Program-made: the position numbers and the translations under genes
In this document: positions 1 to 9,665 of the stretch, in pieces
Numbering within the stretch: position 1 is the first letter of the stretch
Layout: each line of letters begins with the position of its first letter
Assembly (NCBI GenBank): GCA_963789495.1
Contig: CAWBLP010000022.1
Coordinates: 124,001-188,000, forward strand
Length of the DNA stretch: 64,000 nucleotides
DNA from: CAWBLP01 sp963789495
GTDB lineage: Bacteria; Pseudomonadota; Alphaproteobacteria; Acetobacterales; Acetobacteraceae
Direction: 5' to 3'
The notes under the pieces: model-generated
Database searches by the model: none
The model's input: only the letters and a program-made list of their open reading frames with translations
Told to the model about the DNA's origin: nothing

Positions 1-1738
1 CGTTGGTCAGGATCGGATGCGAGACCTCCAGCCGGTAATGGTTGCCGGCGTGATGGCCCAGCAGGTTCGGCCGTGGACCGATCATGGAGACCAGTGACAT
101 CACCAATTCCTCGCGGATCGGATCGATCGGCGGGTTGGTGACCTGGGCGAAATTCTGCTTGAAGTAATTATACAGCAGCTTCGGCTTGTCGGAGAGCACG
201 GCGATCGGCGTGTCGGTACCCATCGAGCCGATCGGATCGTCGCCCTCCCGCGCCATCGGCTCGAGGAAGAACTGCATGTCCTCCTGCGTGTAGCCGAACG
301 CCTGCTGCTGATCGAGCAGGGTTGCCATATCGTTCGGCCGCGGCATATCGGGCGTGTCGGCGGCGTCCGGCAATTCCTCCAGCTGGAACTGGGTTTCCTT
401 CAGCCATTCCGCATACGGATGCTCGGCGGCAAGCTTCCTCTTGATTTCCGCATCGTCGATGATGCGGCCTTCCTCGAGATCGATCAGCAGCATCTTGCCG
501 GGCTGCAGCCGCCACTTGCGAATAATCCGCTCCTCCGGCACCGGCAGCACGCCGGATTCCGAGGCGAGAATGACCAAGTCGTCGTCGGTGACGATGTAGC
601 GCGCGGGGCGCAATCCATTGCGGTCCAGCGTGGCGCCGATCTGTCGCCCGTCGGTGAAAGCGATGGCGGCCGGGCCGTCCCACGGCTCCATCAAGGCCGC
701 GTAGTATTCGTAGAAGGCGCGGCGTTCCGGATCCATCAACGGATTGCCCGCCCAGGCTTCCGGAATCAGCATCATCATCGCATGCGACAGCGAGTATCCG
801 CCGGCAATCAGGATCTCCAGCGCGTTGTCGATGCAGGCGGTATCGGACTGACCATGCGGGATCAGCGGCCACATCTTGTCGAGGTCGGGGCCGATCAGCT
901 CCGACGACATCGACCGCCGCCGCGCATACATCCAGTTGACGTTGCCGCGGACGGTGTTGATCTCGCCGTTATGGGCCAGGAAGCGATATGGATGCGCCAG
1001 CTTCCAGGACGGGAACGTGTTGGTTGAAAAGCGCTGATGCACCAGCGCAAGCGCCGACTGGGTCAGCGGATTGCGCAGGTCGTCGTAGAAGCTTTCCACC
1101 TGCGGCGCCAGCAGCAGGCCCTTGTACACCATGGTCCGGGTGGAGAAGGACGGCATGTACAGCTCGCCCAGTCCCGGCAAATGTTTCTGCTCGCCGATCG
1201 CGCGCGCGTTGTTCAGGATCTGTTTGCGGATCGCGAGGATCTTCCGCTCGAACGCGTTCTGATCCTTGATCTTAGGGCTGGCGGCAATGATCGCCTGGCG
1301 GATCACCGGCATGGTATCGATGACGCGCTGGCCGAGCCCGGTCAGGTCGATCGGGAGGTCGCGCCAGCCAACCATGGACTGGCCTTCCTTGGCGACCACC
1401 TGCTCGAAATGCTGGATGGCGTAGTCGCGCGCGCGATCATCCTGCGGCAGGAAACACATCGCGACGCCATAACGGCCGGCCGGCGGCAGGGTCTTGCGAT
1501 TGGCCGCGGCCCAGTCGCGCAGCAGCGCATCCGGCATCTGGATCAGACAACCGGCCCCGTCGCCCACCAGCGGGTCCGCGCCGACCGCGCCGCGATGGTC
1601 GAGATTGACCAGGATCTTCAGACCCTGACGGATGATATCGTGCGACTTTCGGCCCTTGATGTTCGCCACGAAGCCTACGCCGCACGCGTCGTGCTCGTTG
1701 CGGGGATCGTACAGGCCTTGTCTCACAACGTCATGCAT
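1..1738 (-). CDS. gltB: Glutamate synthase (NADPH) large subunit, N-terminal part
   Basis: Large subunit of GOGAT, which transfers the amide nitrogen of glutamine to 2-oxoglutarate. About 579 residues are visible; the C-terminus lies beyond the window edge. The ATG at 1736-1738 gives a short propeptide ending before DACGVGF, so Cys19 is the expected N-terminal nucleophile after processing. Class-II amidotransferase features follow: NLDHRGAVGAD, GDGAG, the region around RFSTNTFPSW, and HNGEINTVRGN. The start of the central domain is also present (MLLIDLEEGRI). gltD is expected outside the window. The reading frame is intact over all visible codons. Family assignment is near certain. Confidence 0.96.
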   Translation of the reverse strand, partial: MHDVVRQGLYDPRNEHDACGVGFVANIKGRKSHDIIRQGLKILVNLDHRGAVGADPLVGDGAGCLIQMPDALLRDWAAANRKTLPPAGRYGVAMCFLPQDDRARDYAIQHFEQVVAKEGQSMVGWRDLPIDLTGLGQRVIDTMPVIRQAIIAASPKIKDQNAFERKILAIRKQILNNARAIGEQKHLPGLGELYMPSFSTRTMVYKGLLLAPQVESFYDDLRNPLTQSALALVHQRFSTNTFPSWKLAHPYRFLAHNGEINTVRGNVNWMYARRRSMSSELIGPDLDKMWPLIPHGQSDTACIDNALEILIAGGYSLSHAMMMLIPEAWAGNPLMDPERRAFYEYYAALMEPWDGPAAIAFTDGRQIGATLDRNGLRPARYIVTDDDLVILASESGVLPVPEERIIRKWRLQPGKMLLIDLEEGRIIDDAEIKRKLAAEHPYAEWLKETQFQLEELPDAADTPDMPRPNDMATLLDQQQAFGYTQEDMQFFLEPMAREGDDPIGSMGTDTPIAVLSDKPKLLYNYFKQNFAQVTNPPIDPIREELVMSLVSMIGPRPNLLGHHAGNHYRLEVSHPILTN

Positions 1739-2046
1739 CGCCGGTGTCTTTCCTGGGACGGCGTAACAATTCTTCAGGGCCGAGCTAAGGCTTCTGCCCG
1801 CGCAGGCGGAAAATGGCAACATTTCTGCCGCAATGCAGCGTAAGCGAACAACGCCCGGAGGGGCAAGCGTCTGCTCGGCGTCCAGATGGCCAACCTGGGT
1901 GCCGCCAGTAGGCGAGGTGCCACCAGGGCGCCACCGAGCCTACGGCCGGCGGCACCGCCTGGCCTCGCCCGGAGCAGAGCGCGGGATTTACCCGGTCTTT
2001 ACGCCATTGGGAGCAGGCTGCCATCCCCTGAGCGAGATAACCCGGG
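1739..2046. other. Divergent intergenic region between gltB and a binding-protein gene
   Basis: This 308-bp stretch separates two divergent genes, so it should hold the promoters of both. The only structure seen is an imperfect hairpin around 1908-1943, with GTAGGC pairing GCCTAC and an inner GGTG/CACC pairing. No convincing open reading frame or clear sigma-70 boxes were found. Confidence 0.4.
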
Positions 2047-2868
2047 ATGATGACGTTGTTTCAACGCCTCCGCCGCCTGATCGGCATGCTTGCCCTCTGC
2101 GGTCTGGCGTCGCTTCCAACCCAGGCTCAGCCCTTGCGCATCGGCGGCACCGGCGGAGCGCTGGGGCTGATGACCCAGCTGGGCCAGGCGTTTTCCGGGC
2201 AAACCACGATCGCGGTGGAGGTGGTGCCAAGCCTGGGCACCGGTGGCGGGTTGCGCGCGCTGGTGGACGGCGCGCTGGAGCTTGCCGTCGCCGGGCGGGA
2301 TCTGACCAAGCAGGAGCAAGCCGCCGGCCTGCAGGTCGGGATGCGCATCGAGACGCTGTATGTGTTCGCGACGTTGTTGCAGCATCCTCCCTCGCTGCCT
2401 TCCGCCGACCTGGCGCACCTGTTCAGCAATCCTGGCGCGATGTGGCCGGACGGTACTCCAGTGCGTGTCGTGCTGCGTCCGGTGAACGAGAGCGACCACC
2501 TGGTGATGTTCCGGCTGTTCCCCGGCACCGAGGCCGCCATCGCCAGCCTGCGCCGCCGCGACGACGTGCCGATGGCACCGACCGACCAGGACAATCAGCG
2601 GCTGGCGGCGGAAATTTCCGGCTCCCTGATCGGCACGACGCTGACCCAGATGCTGACCGAGCATCCCGATCTTCGCATGACGCCGATCGATGGCGTCGCG
2701 CCAAATCTGGAAACCTTGTCGGACGGCCGCTACCGCTACCGGAAGTCGCTGTATTTGATTGTTCCGCGACAACCCACTGCGACCACCCGGGCGTTTTTAA
2801 GCTTCATCCGATCGGAAAAGGGACAGACGCAAATGCGGCAGTATGGCGCGTTACCCGCCGACGGCTAA
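2047..2868 (+). CDS. PstS-like periplasmic binding protein, partner of the downstream kinase
   Basis: A 273-residue exported protein. Residues 1-27 form a signal peptide ending near TQAQP. The mature part opens with RIGGTGGALGLMTQL and contains LGTGGGLRALVDGALELAVAGRDLT, the layout of phosphate/anion-type (PBP-like) solute-binding proteins. No PstC, PstA or PstB genes are nearby. Instead its 3' end overlaps the next gene, a hybrid histidine kinase, by 26 bp. That suggests translational coupling and a role as a sensing component rather than a transporter subunit. The ligand is unknown. Fold assignment is confident; the sensing role is inferred from context. Confidence 0.8.
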   Translation: MMTLFQRLRRLIGMLALCGLASLPTQAQPLRIGGTGGALGLMTQLGQAFSGQTTIAVEVVPSLGTGGGLRALVDGALELAVAGRDLTKQEQAAGLQVGMRIETLYVFATLLQHPPSLPSADLAHLFSNPGAMWPDGTPVRVVLRPVNESDHLVMFRLFPGTEAAIASLRRRDDVPMAPTDQDNQRLAAEISGSLIGTTLTQMLTEHPDLRMTPIDGVAPNLETLSDGRYRYRKSLYLIVPRQPTATTRAFLSFIRSEKGQTQMRQYGALPADG

Positions 2869-4987
2869 GCACGCCATGGCGGAACGGCTGCGCCGCATTA
2901 TTGGTGCCGTGCCTCTGGCGGTCGCGCTGCTGATCGCGATCACGGTTCCAACCGGCTTCTTCCTCGTGCAACTGCGGGATGAGATCCAAATCCGCCAATT
3001 CGAAGCGCGGCTGGGTGCGGGCCAGGTCGCCCGCTACGTCTACACCCACGCCACGATGTGGCAGTACCACGGACTGCGGATCGGCGAGATCATCAAGCTG
3101 CCGCACATCGATACGGTGCGCCAGATCGTGCAGGATGCGCGCGGCGAGACCGTGCTGGAAACGGGTCCACCGGTGCAATGGCCGGCGCTGGCCTTCGTTG
3201 CGCACATCGTCGTGGCAGCAAAGACGGTCGGACAGTTTCGCGTCGAGATCAGCCTGGTGCCGCTGCTGATCAGCACCGGCATGGTAACGGCTGCGAGCTG
3301 GCTGCTGGCCGGCCTGAGCTTCCTCGCGATGCGCGGCGTGCCGCTGCGTGCGCTGGACCAGGCGCTGGGGGAGCTGGCACGCCAGAAGAGCCTGTTCGAG
3401 GCGGCGATCGAGAACATGGCGCAGGGGCTCTGCATGGTGGATGCGGAGCAACGGATGGCTGTGATCAATCGCCGCCTGATGGAAATGTTCGGCCTGGATC
3501 AGTCGGCTTGCCTGATCGGCTTGGCGGTGCCGGAGGCCATCGCGGCCATCGCGGCCTTCGGCCACGCACCGGGCAATCTGTGCCGCGAGGCGCTGGCACC
3601 GACTTCGCTCGGCGGCAGGGACGAGGACGGCACCAAGGTGCTGACCCTGCCCGGGGACGGACGCCAGCTCGCGATCGACCGCCGCCGTATGGCGCAGGGC
3701 GGCTGGCTGATCACGGTGAAAGACATCAGCGATCGGATCCGTGCAGAACACGCCGAGACCGAAGCCGCCCTGATGCGCGAACGGGCGGCGCATGCACAGG
3801 AGATCAGCCAGGCGAAGTCGGTATTCCTGGCTACGATGAGCCACGAAATCCGTACGCCAATGAACGGTGTGCTGGGCCTCGCCGCGTCCCTGTTGGACGA
3901 ACCGCTGACCAAGGATCAGCGTCGGGTGGTCGAAGCGATCCACGAGTCCGGTGACAGCCTGATGCGGATCCTCAACGACATCCTGGAATTCTCCCGACTG
4001 GAGGCCAATCGTCTGGTGTTCGAAGCACTGCCGTTCAATCCGGCCATATTGGCGAGCAGTGCGGAGAGCATGCTGGGAGCAAGGGCGAGAGGCAAGGGAT
4101 TGACGCTACGGATCGTCAACGATCCGGCTCTGCCAGCGGCGGTGGTCGGCGACGCCGGGCGAATTCGCCAGACGCTGCTGAACCTGGTCGGCAATGCGAT
4201 CAAGTTCACCGATGTCGGCGAGGTCGCCATTCATCTGCGTTGCCTCCATCGTGACGCGACCACGGCGACGTTGGAATGGCGCGTGCAGGACACCGGGATC
4301 GGCATTCCCGAAGGCCGCCTCACTGGCCTCTTCGCCGAGTTCACCCAGGCTGACGGGTCGATCAACCGACGGTTCGGTGGCTCCGGGTTGGGACTGGCGA
4401 TCAGCCGGCGCCTGATCGAGCAGATGGGCGGCACGATTTTCGCCGAGTCGGTGCTGGGCAAAGGATCGAGCTTCTGGTTCCGCCTGCCCCTGCCGCTCGC
4501 CGACGTGCCTGCCTTGCGGCAGCCGACGGAGGATGGCGTGCCCGCGCTGCAAAGCTGGCTGCGGCACCAGGCGCGGCAGCCCCGTATCCTGGTCGCCGAG
4601 GACAACCCGACCAATCTGTTCGTGCTGCAGCGGCTGCTGGCCAGCCTGCAGCTACAAATGGACGCCGCCGCAGATGGGGTGGAAGCGGTGGCCGCGGCGG
4701 CGCAGTTACCCTACGACGTCATCTGCATGGACATCCAGATGCCGGAGATGGACGGCCTGACCGCTACCCGTGCGATCCGTGGCCGCGGCGGGAGGTTGCG
4801 CGACGTGCCGATCATCGCGCTGACCGGCAATGCCTTCGCCGAGGACCGGCAGGCCTGCCTCGACGCCGGCATGAACGACTTCCTGACCAAGCCGGTGAGC
4901 AAGGGACCGCTGGCAGCGGCCCTGCTGCGTGCCCTGACCCGCGCGCCGGCAGTGGTGCAGCCCCAGGAGGGCTTGACCGCCGGTTGA
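2843..4987 (+). CDS. Membrane hybrid sensor histidine kinase
   Basis: A 714-residue hybrid kinase. A membrane segment lies at about residues 19-40, followed by a roughly 100-residue periplasmic region and a second membrane segment at about 145-170. Next come a PAS-like region (about 185-290), a short coil, and a HisKA domain with phospho-acceptor His334 in SHEIRTPMNG. The HATPase domain carries the N box NLVGNAIKFTD and the glycine-rich GGSGLGLAI. A C-terminal receiver has phospho-acceptor Asp630 in CMDIQMPEMDG and the conserved Lys in FLTKPVS. The start overlaps the upstream binding-protein gene; an internal ATG at 2876 would remove the overlap. No separate response regulator is adjacent, so the next phosphorelay partner is unknown. 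Confidence 0.93.
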   Translation: MARYPPTAKHAMAERLRRIIGAVPLAVALLIAITVPTGFFLVQLRDEIQIRQFEARLGAGQVARYVYTHATMWQYHGLRIGEIIKLPHIDTVRQIVQDARGETVLETGPPVQWPALAFVAHIVVAAKTVGQFRVEISLVPLLISTGMVTAASWLLAGLSFLAMRGVPLRALDQALGELARQKSLFEAAIENMAQGLCMVDAEQRMAVINRRLMEMFGLDQSACLIGLAVPEAIAAIAAFGHAPGNLCREALAPTSLGGRDEDGTKVLTLPGDGRQLAIDRRRMAQGGWLITVKDISDRIRAEHAETEAALMRERAAHAQEISQAKSVFLATMSHEIRTPMNGVLGLAASLLDEPLTKDQRRVVEAIHESGDSLMRILNDILEFSRLEANRLVFEALPFNPAILASSAESMLGARARGKGLTLRIVNDPALPAAVVGDAGRIRQTLLNLVGNAIKFTDVGEVAIHLRCLHRDATTATLEWRVQDTGIGIPEGRLTGLFAEFTQADGSINRRFGGSGLGLAISRRLIEQMGGTIFAESVLGKGSSFWFRLPLPLADVPALRQPTEDGVPALQSWLRHQARQPRILVAEDNPTNLFVLQRLLASLQLQMDAAADGVEAVAAAAQLPYDVICMDIQMPEMDGLTATRAIRGRGGRLRDVPIIALTGNAFAEDRQACLDAGMNDFLTKPVSKGPLAAALLRALTRAPAVVQPQEGLTAG

Positions 4988-5048
4988 CCCGATGTTCCGG
5001 GGCTGTCAGGTCCGGTGACCGGTGATTCCGGCAGCTTATTCTGATTGC

Positions 5049-5789
5049 TTATTCTGGCAGGCGGGCGTGGCAGTCGAACCAGCAGGGCGCCAGCAGCGCG
5101 CGAAACGTCTTCAGGCGGGCGATCATGTGGTAAACCACCGCCGCTTCCTGGAAGTCGACCCAGCGGTCGGGGAGCTCGCGGCCGAACGGCCCGGAGGCAT
5201 CCGTCCAATCGGGATTGGGCACGTAATGGCCCTCCAACGGCGGATTGGGCAGGGTCGAGACCAGCGTCGACAGCATCATCTGATTGACGAACTTGAACCC
5301 CCGATAGCCAAGTTCGAACAGCACTTCGATCGGTTCGAAGCTGTGGCACTCGACCGAGATATACGGCGGCAGCACGTCGGTGCCGCGCATCGAGCGCAGG
5401 AACCGGCTTTCCCCGCCCTCGATGTCGATCTTGCAGTAATACGGCACACCACGCAGGCCGACGACATCGCGCCAGTTCGCGGTGCGGCCCTGGCATTCCA
5501 CCAGATGCTCAGCCATCTGGGCATGGTCGCGATCGAGCGTGGAAAGCTGCTGGTAGACCTGATTGCGCCAGAACGTCACCGTTTCGCCGCTGCTATCGGC
5601 GGCGACCCAGTTCATCAGCTCCACCGAACCATAGGCGATCTCGCGGGCGAAACGACGGACCAGGCTGTCGTACATCACCGGATCGGCTTCCAGTCCGACA
5701 ACGTCGAACCCCTTTTGCAGGTAGTATTGCAAGTCGTTGCCCTGGCTGACGCCGATGTCGAAGATGAGCCGGGGGTTGCTGGTCTGCAT
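5049..5789 (-). CDS. FkbM-family SAM-dependent methyltransferase
   Basis: A protein of about 246 residues with a class-I methyltransferase core. Motif I is IFDIGVSQGNDLQYYLQKG, followed by the acidic VVGLEADP. The later KIDIEGGESRFL is the diagnostic FkbM-family block. The family O-methylates sugars or other metabolites; no sugar-pathway genes lie beside it, so the substrate cannot be named. The ATG at 5789 places motif I near the N-terminus; an upstream in-frame ATG at 5825 would add 12 residues and neither has a strong ribosome-binding site. It converges with the kinase gene. Confidence 0.82.
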   Translation of the reverse strand: MQTSNPRLIFDIGVSQGNDLQYYLQKGFDVVGLEADPVMYDSLVRRFAREIAYGSVELMNWVAADSSGETVTFWRNQVYQQLSTLDRDHAQMAEHLVECQGRTANWRDVVGLRGVPYYCKIDIEGGESRFLRSMRGTDVLPPYISVECHSFEPIEVLFELGYRGFKFVNQMMLSTLVSTLPNPPLEGHYVPNPDWTDASGPFGRELPDRWVDFQEAAVVYHMIARLKTFRALLAPCWFDCHARLPE

Positions 5790-6001
5790 CGGGAATGTCC
5801 GGTTGCGCGGGGAATGGCGCGGCATTTCGCGCCGCAGCCGCGGCGGGCGTCAATGTCCCGGCAAGCGTTCGAGCTGCGGGCGAGGGCGCGCCGTCCCTAT
5901 GCGCCGACGCCCTGAAGTCCGCTGCGTTCGCAACGCGCCCTGCCGGCCAGCCGTCGTGATGCGGCCCATCGAGCCCAGCGCCGAATGGGAACGATCCCGC
6001 G

Positions 6002-6784
6002 CTAGACTTGCCGTTCGGCGATGAGGTGCTTGATCTCGCCGATCGCCTTCGCCGGATTCAGTCCCTTCGGACATGTATCGGTGCAGTTCATGATCGTGTG
6101 GCAGCGATACAGCTTGAACGGATCTTCCAGCGCATCCAGCCGCTCACCGGTCGCCTCGTCGCGCGAATCGGCAATCCAGCGATAGGCCTGCAGCAGCACC
6201 GCCGGTCCCAGATAGCGGTCGCCGTTCCACCAATAGCTCGGGCAGGCGGTGGAGCAGCAGAAGCACAGGATGCACTCCCACAGCCCGTCGAGCTTCGCCC
6301 GCTCCTCGCGGCTTTGCAGCCGTTCCCATCCGGCGGCGGCGGGCTGTCGGCCTGCAGCCAGGGCTCGATGCTGCGCAACTGCGCGTAGACCTGCGACAGG
6401 TCGGGCACCAGGTCCTTCACCACCGGCATATGCGGCAGCGGGGTGATGCGCACCGCGCCCTTAACGTCCTCGATCGGTTTCAGGCAGGCGAGCGTGTTGC
6501 CGCCATCGATGTTCATCGCGCAGCGACCCGCAGATGCCCTCGCGGCAGGAGCGGCGGAAGGTCAGGGTCGTATCGACCTCGTTCTTGATCTTGATCAGCG
6601 CGTCCAGCACCATCGGGCCGCAGGTATCGAGATCGATCTCATACGTGTCGGTATGCGGGTTCTGCCCGTCATCAGGATTCCAGCGATAGATGCGGAATTC
6701 CCGGACCCGCTTCGCGCCGGCAGGGGCCTTGTAGGTCTTGCCGGCCTGGATGCGGCTGTTGGCGGGAAGGTTGAAGGCTACCAT
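6002..6784 (-). CDS. sdhB: Succinate dehydrogenase iron-sulfur subunit, two frame breaks
   Basis: Iron-sulfur subunit of respiratory complex II. Read in pieces it gives a full-length SdhB: the 2Fe-2S motif CREGICGSCAMNIDGGNTLAC, then CILCFCCSTACP and CHTIMNCTDTCPKGLNP for the 4Fe-4S and 3Fe-4S centres. The frame changes twice. One extra base lies near 6518, directly after the codons for EGICGS. One base is missing near 6335, after a CCG-rich run. The two cancel, so the start and end share a frame. Every metal ligand is preserved, which fits base-calling errors or a very recent loss. The gene is separated from sdhA by an antisense GxxExxY element. Confidence 0.9.
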
Positions 6785-6865
6785 TTCAATCCGTTCCTGT
6801 TCGTACCGATGACTCCACGATCACGGTCATCAGCGCAAGGTCCGTGCATTTACGCTTCATAAGCT

Positions 6866-7337
6866 TTTACCACGGAGGAAGCGCGAGAGCCACGAAGGGC
6901 CACGGAGACATCGCGATGCTTGTTGCTGAGCGGCTGGCCGACCAGATCATCGGGCTTGCCATCGAAGTGCACCGACACACCGGCCCGGGTCTGTTGGAAT
7001 CGGTTTACCAACAATGCCTCTGCCATGAACTCGCGGGAGCCGGCATCGCATTCGCGCAGCAGGTGGCAATCCCGGTCAGCTACAAAGGCATCGTCCTCGA
7101 CGACGGATTTCGCGCCGATGTCGTCGTCGAGGGCAAAGTCATCCTGGAGATCAAGGCCGTTGCCGCGATCCTGCCAGCGCATGAATCCCAGTTGCTCACC
7201 TATCTGCGCATGAGCGGGATTCCGGTGGGCCTGCTGTTCAACTTTCACGCCAGCCGCCTGAAAGATGGCATGCGGCGCTTCGTTGTGTGAAGACGCCTCA
7301 GTGGCCCTCCGTGCTGCTCCGCTTCCTCCGTGGTAAA
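6866..7337. mobile_element. 472-bp inverted-repeat element carrying a GxxExxY gene
   Basis: Two long imperfect inverted repeats enclose a single gene. The outer 15 bp, TACCACGGAGGAAGC at 6868-6882, is matched exactly by its reverse complement at 7321-7335. Similarity continues inward over about 40 bp, through CACGAAGGGCCAC on the left against CACGGAGGGCCAC on the right. The right arm begins six bases after the stop codon. The element lies between sdhA and sdhB, genes normally adjacent in one operon, and is antisense to them. No clean target-site duplication was found, although ACGCTT occurs near both outer ends. Mobility is inferred from structure only. Confidence 0.65.
6916..7290 (+). CDS. 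GxxExxY family protein, PD-(D/E)XK nuclease-like
   Basis: A 124-residue member of the GxxExxY family. The name-giving motif is GLLESVY at residues 25-31. A predicted PD-(D/E)XK core follows, with Asp68 in FRADVVVEG and Glu78/Lys80 in ILEIK, then the conserved SQLLTYLRMSG and LLFNF and the C-terminal LKDGMRRFV. The ATG at 6916 is preceded by GGAG at 6904-6907; an earlier in-frame start would begin inside the inverted repeat. The family has no established function that I know of; nuclease activity is inferred from motifs. The gene runs opposite to the surrounding sdh operon and looks intact. Confidence 0.88.
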   Translation: MLVAERLADQIIGLAIEVHRHTGPGLLESVYQQCLCHELAGAGIAFAQQVAIPVSYKGIVLDDGFRADVVVEGKVILEIKAVAAILPAHESQLLTYLRMSGIPVGLLFNFHASRLKDGMRRFVV

Positions 7338-7409
7338 CGCTTGCTTCCGCTGCGCCCGGCGACCATGCCGGATACCCGGATCGCGCACGCCGCTCATGCG
7401 CAGAATGCA

Positions 7410-9228
7410 TCAGTACACCCGCTTCTTCGGCGGGAACACCGACACTTCGTTGGTCAGCGTCTGCATCTTCACCGGCCGGTAATCCAGCCGCACATCGCCA
7501 CGCTCATCGCACCAGGCCAGCGTGTGCTTCATCCAGTTCGCATCGTCGCGCTCCGGATAATCGTCATGCGCATGCGCGCCGCGGCTTTCCTGACGCGCTT
7601 CGGCGCCGACCATGGTGGTCATCGCGTTGCCCATCAGATTGTGCAGCTCCAGCGCCTCCATCAGGTCGCTGTTCCAGATCAGGCTGCGGTCGGTTACCGA
7701 CATGTCGGACATGCCGCGCCACACCTGCTGCATCTTCTCGACGCCTTCGGTCAGCGTCTTGCTGTTGCGGAACACCGCGGCGTGCCGCTGCATGGTGCGC
7801 TGCATGTCCAGCCGCAGATCGGCCACCTCGCGTGCCGCCCTTGGCGTGACGCGTGCGAATCGAACCGGTCCAGCGACGCCTCCCCGGCTTTCGGCGGCAG
7901 CGACGGCTGCGACGCGCCCGGCTTGATCGTCTCCGCCGCGTGATGCGCCGCCGCTCGGCCGAACACCACCAGGTCCAGCAGCGAGTTGCGAGCCGAGCCG
8001 GTTGGCGCCGTGCACCGACACGCAGGCCGCCTCGCCCACCGCCATCAGCCCTGGCACCACCGCATCGGGGTCGGTCCGCGGTCGGCCGCAGCACCTCGGT
8101 GCGGTGGTTCGTCGGCACACCGCCCATGTTGTAATGCACGGTCGGCAGCACCGGGATCGGCCCCTTGGTCACGTCGACCCCGGCAAACACCCGCGCGGTC
8201 TCGGAAATGCCGGGCAGCCGCTCATGCAGGATGTCGGCACCCAGATGCTCCAGGTGCAGCATGATGTAGTCCTTGTCCGGACCGCAGCCACGCCCCTCGG
8301 CGATCTCAATGGTCATCGAGCGCGACACCACGTCGCGGCTCGCCAGGTCCTTTGCGCTGGGCGCGTAGCGCTCCATGAAGCGCTCGCCTTCTGAATTGGT
8401 CAGGTAGCCGCCCTCGCCGCGCGCGCCCTCGGTGATCAGGCAGCCGGCAGGGAAGATACCGGTCGGATGGAACTGCACGAACTCCATGTCCTGGCATGGC
8501 AGGCCGGCGCGCAGCACCATGCCGTTGCCATCGCCGGTGCAGGTATGCGCCGAGGTGCAGGACAGGAAGGTGCGGCCGTAACCGCCGGTCGCCAGCACCA
8601 CGGACTGGGCGCGGAAGCGATGGATGCTGCCGTCTTCCAGATTCCACGCCGTGACGCCGCGGCAGACGCCCTCATCGTCCATGATCAGGTCGAGCGCGAA
8701 GTATTCGATGAAGAACTCGACCTCGTGCTTCAGGCTCTGCTGGTACAGCGTGTGCAGGATGGCATGGCCGGTGCGGTCGGCGGCGGCGCAGGCGCGCATC
8801 GCCGGCGCGCCGTCGCCGTATTTGGTCATGTGGCCGCCGAACGGGCGCTGGTAGATTTTGCCTTCCTCGGTGCGGCTGAACGGCACGCCGAAATGTTCCA
8901 GCTCGTACACCGCGGGGATCGCCTCGCGGCACATGTATTCGATCGCGTCCTGGTCCCCGAGCCAGTCGGACCCTTTCACGGTGTCGTACATGTGCCAGCG
9001 CCAGTCGTCGTCGCCCATGTTGCCCAGCGAGGCGGCGATGCCGCCCTGCGCGGCGACGGTGTGGCTGCGGGTCGGGAACACCTTGGTGATGCAGGCGGTC
9101 TTCAACCCCGCCGCGCCCATGCCGAAGGTGGCGCGCAGGCCGGACCCGCCGGCGCCGACCACCACCACGTCGTAGGTGTGATCGACGATGTTGTAGGCGC
9201 GCGACGAGGGCAGCGTGATCGCGTTCAT
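7410..9228 (-). CDS. sdhA: Succinate dehydrogenase flavoprotein subunit, about four frame breaks
   Basis: Catalytic flavoprotein of complex II, oxidising succinate to fumarate. The N-terminal part is intact and unmistakable: the FAD-binding VVVGAGGSGLRATFGMG, then SHTVAAQGGIAASLGN with the flavin-linking His, QFHPTGIFPAG and HYNMGGVPTNH. From about 8072 onward the protein must be followed through successive frames, each step equal to one extra base, near 8072, 7988, 7860 and 7826. Conserved blocks continue across the breaks (GLMAVGEAACVSVHGANRLG, LDMQRTMQRHAAVFR, ending PPKKRVY). Start at ATG 9228. The protein would be about 600 residues, the usual length. Damage without loss of conserved blocks suggests sequence errors. 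Confidence 0.9.
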
Positions 9229-9247
9229 CGAAATCCCTTCTCCCGGA

Positions 9248-9656
9248 TCACAGTCCGAGATGCAGCACGGAGACGATGCAGGCCAGCCGCCAGCACGAAG
9301 GCCAGCGCCTTGATCAGCAGCACCGAGGCCGATCCGCAGCGCATCGTCATGGACGTAGTCCTCGATCACCACCTGCAGGCCGAGTTGCAGATGGTGGAAG
9401 GTGGCGATGATCAGCGCGATCGCCAGCGCCATCGGTCAGCGGGTGCGACAGCCAGATCGCGACATCGTCCCGCGTGCCGCCTTCCAGCCGCAGCATGCCG
9501 CACAGGAACCACAGCGTCAGCGGCACCAGGGCGAGCGAGGTGAGCCGCATGCGCCCACCAATGGCCGCCGCCGGCATGGGCGGAGCCGAGGCCGCGGGCC
9601 CGGCCCAGCGGCGAGCGCATCATGTCGGAGCGTGAGGTTTGCTTGCTGTCAGCCAT
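9248..9656 (-). CDS. sdhD: Succinate dehydrogenase membrane anchor SdhD, about four frame breaks
   Basis: Small hydrophobic anchor of complex II that helps bind haem b and ubiquinone. The gene starts MADSKQTSRSDMMRSPLGRA, then GLGSA and a HHW-like region typical of alphaproteobacterial SdhD. It continues LTSLALVPLTLWFL, IIATFHHLQLGLQVVIEDY and LLIKALAFVLA, ending near VSVLHLGL. Following this order needs one extra base at each of about 9549, 9433, 9331 and 9289. The length after correction, about 135 residues, and three membrane segments fit the family. It lies between sdhC and sdhA in the usual order. Confidence 0.82.
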
Positions 9657-9665
9657 GATCCGCCC

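Noticed and set aside
1908..1943. Riboswitch or attenuator upstream of gltB
   Set aside because: Only a weak imperfect hairpin is visible, with no conserved riboswitch core.
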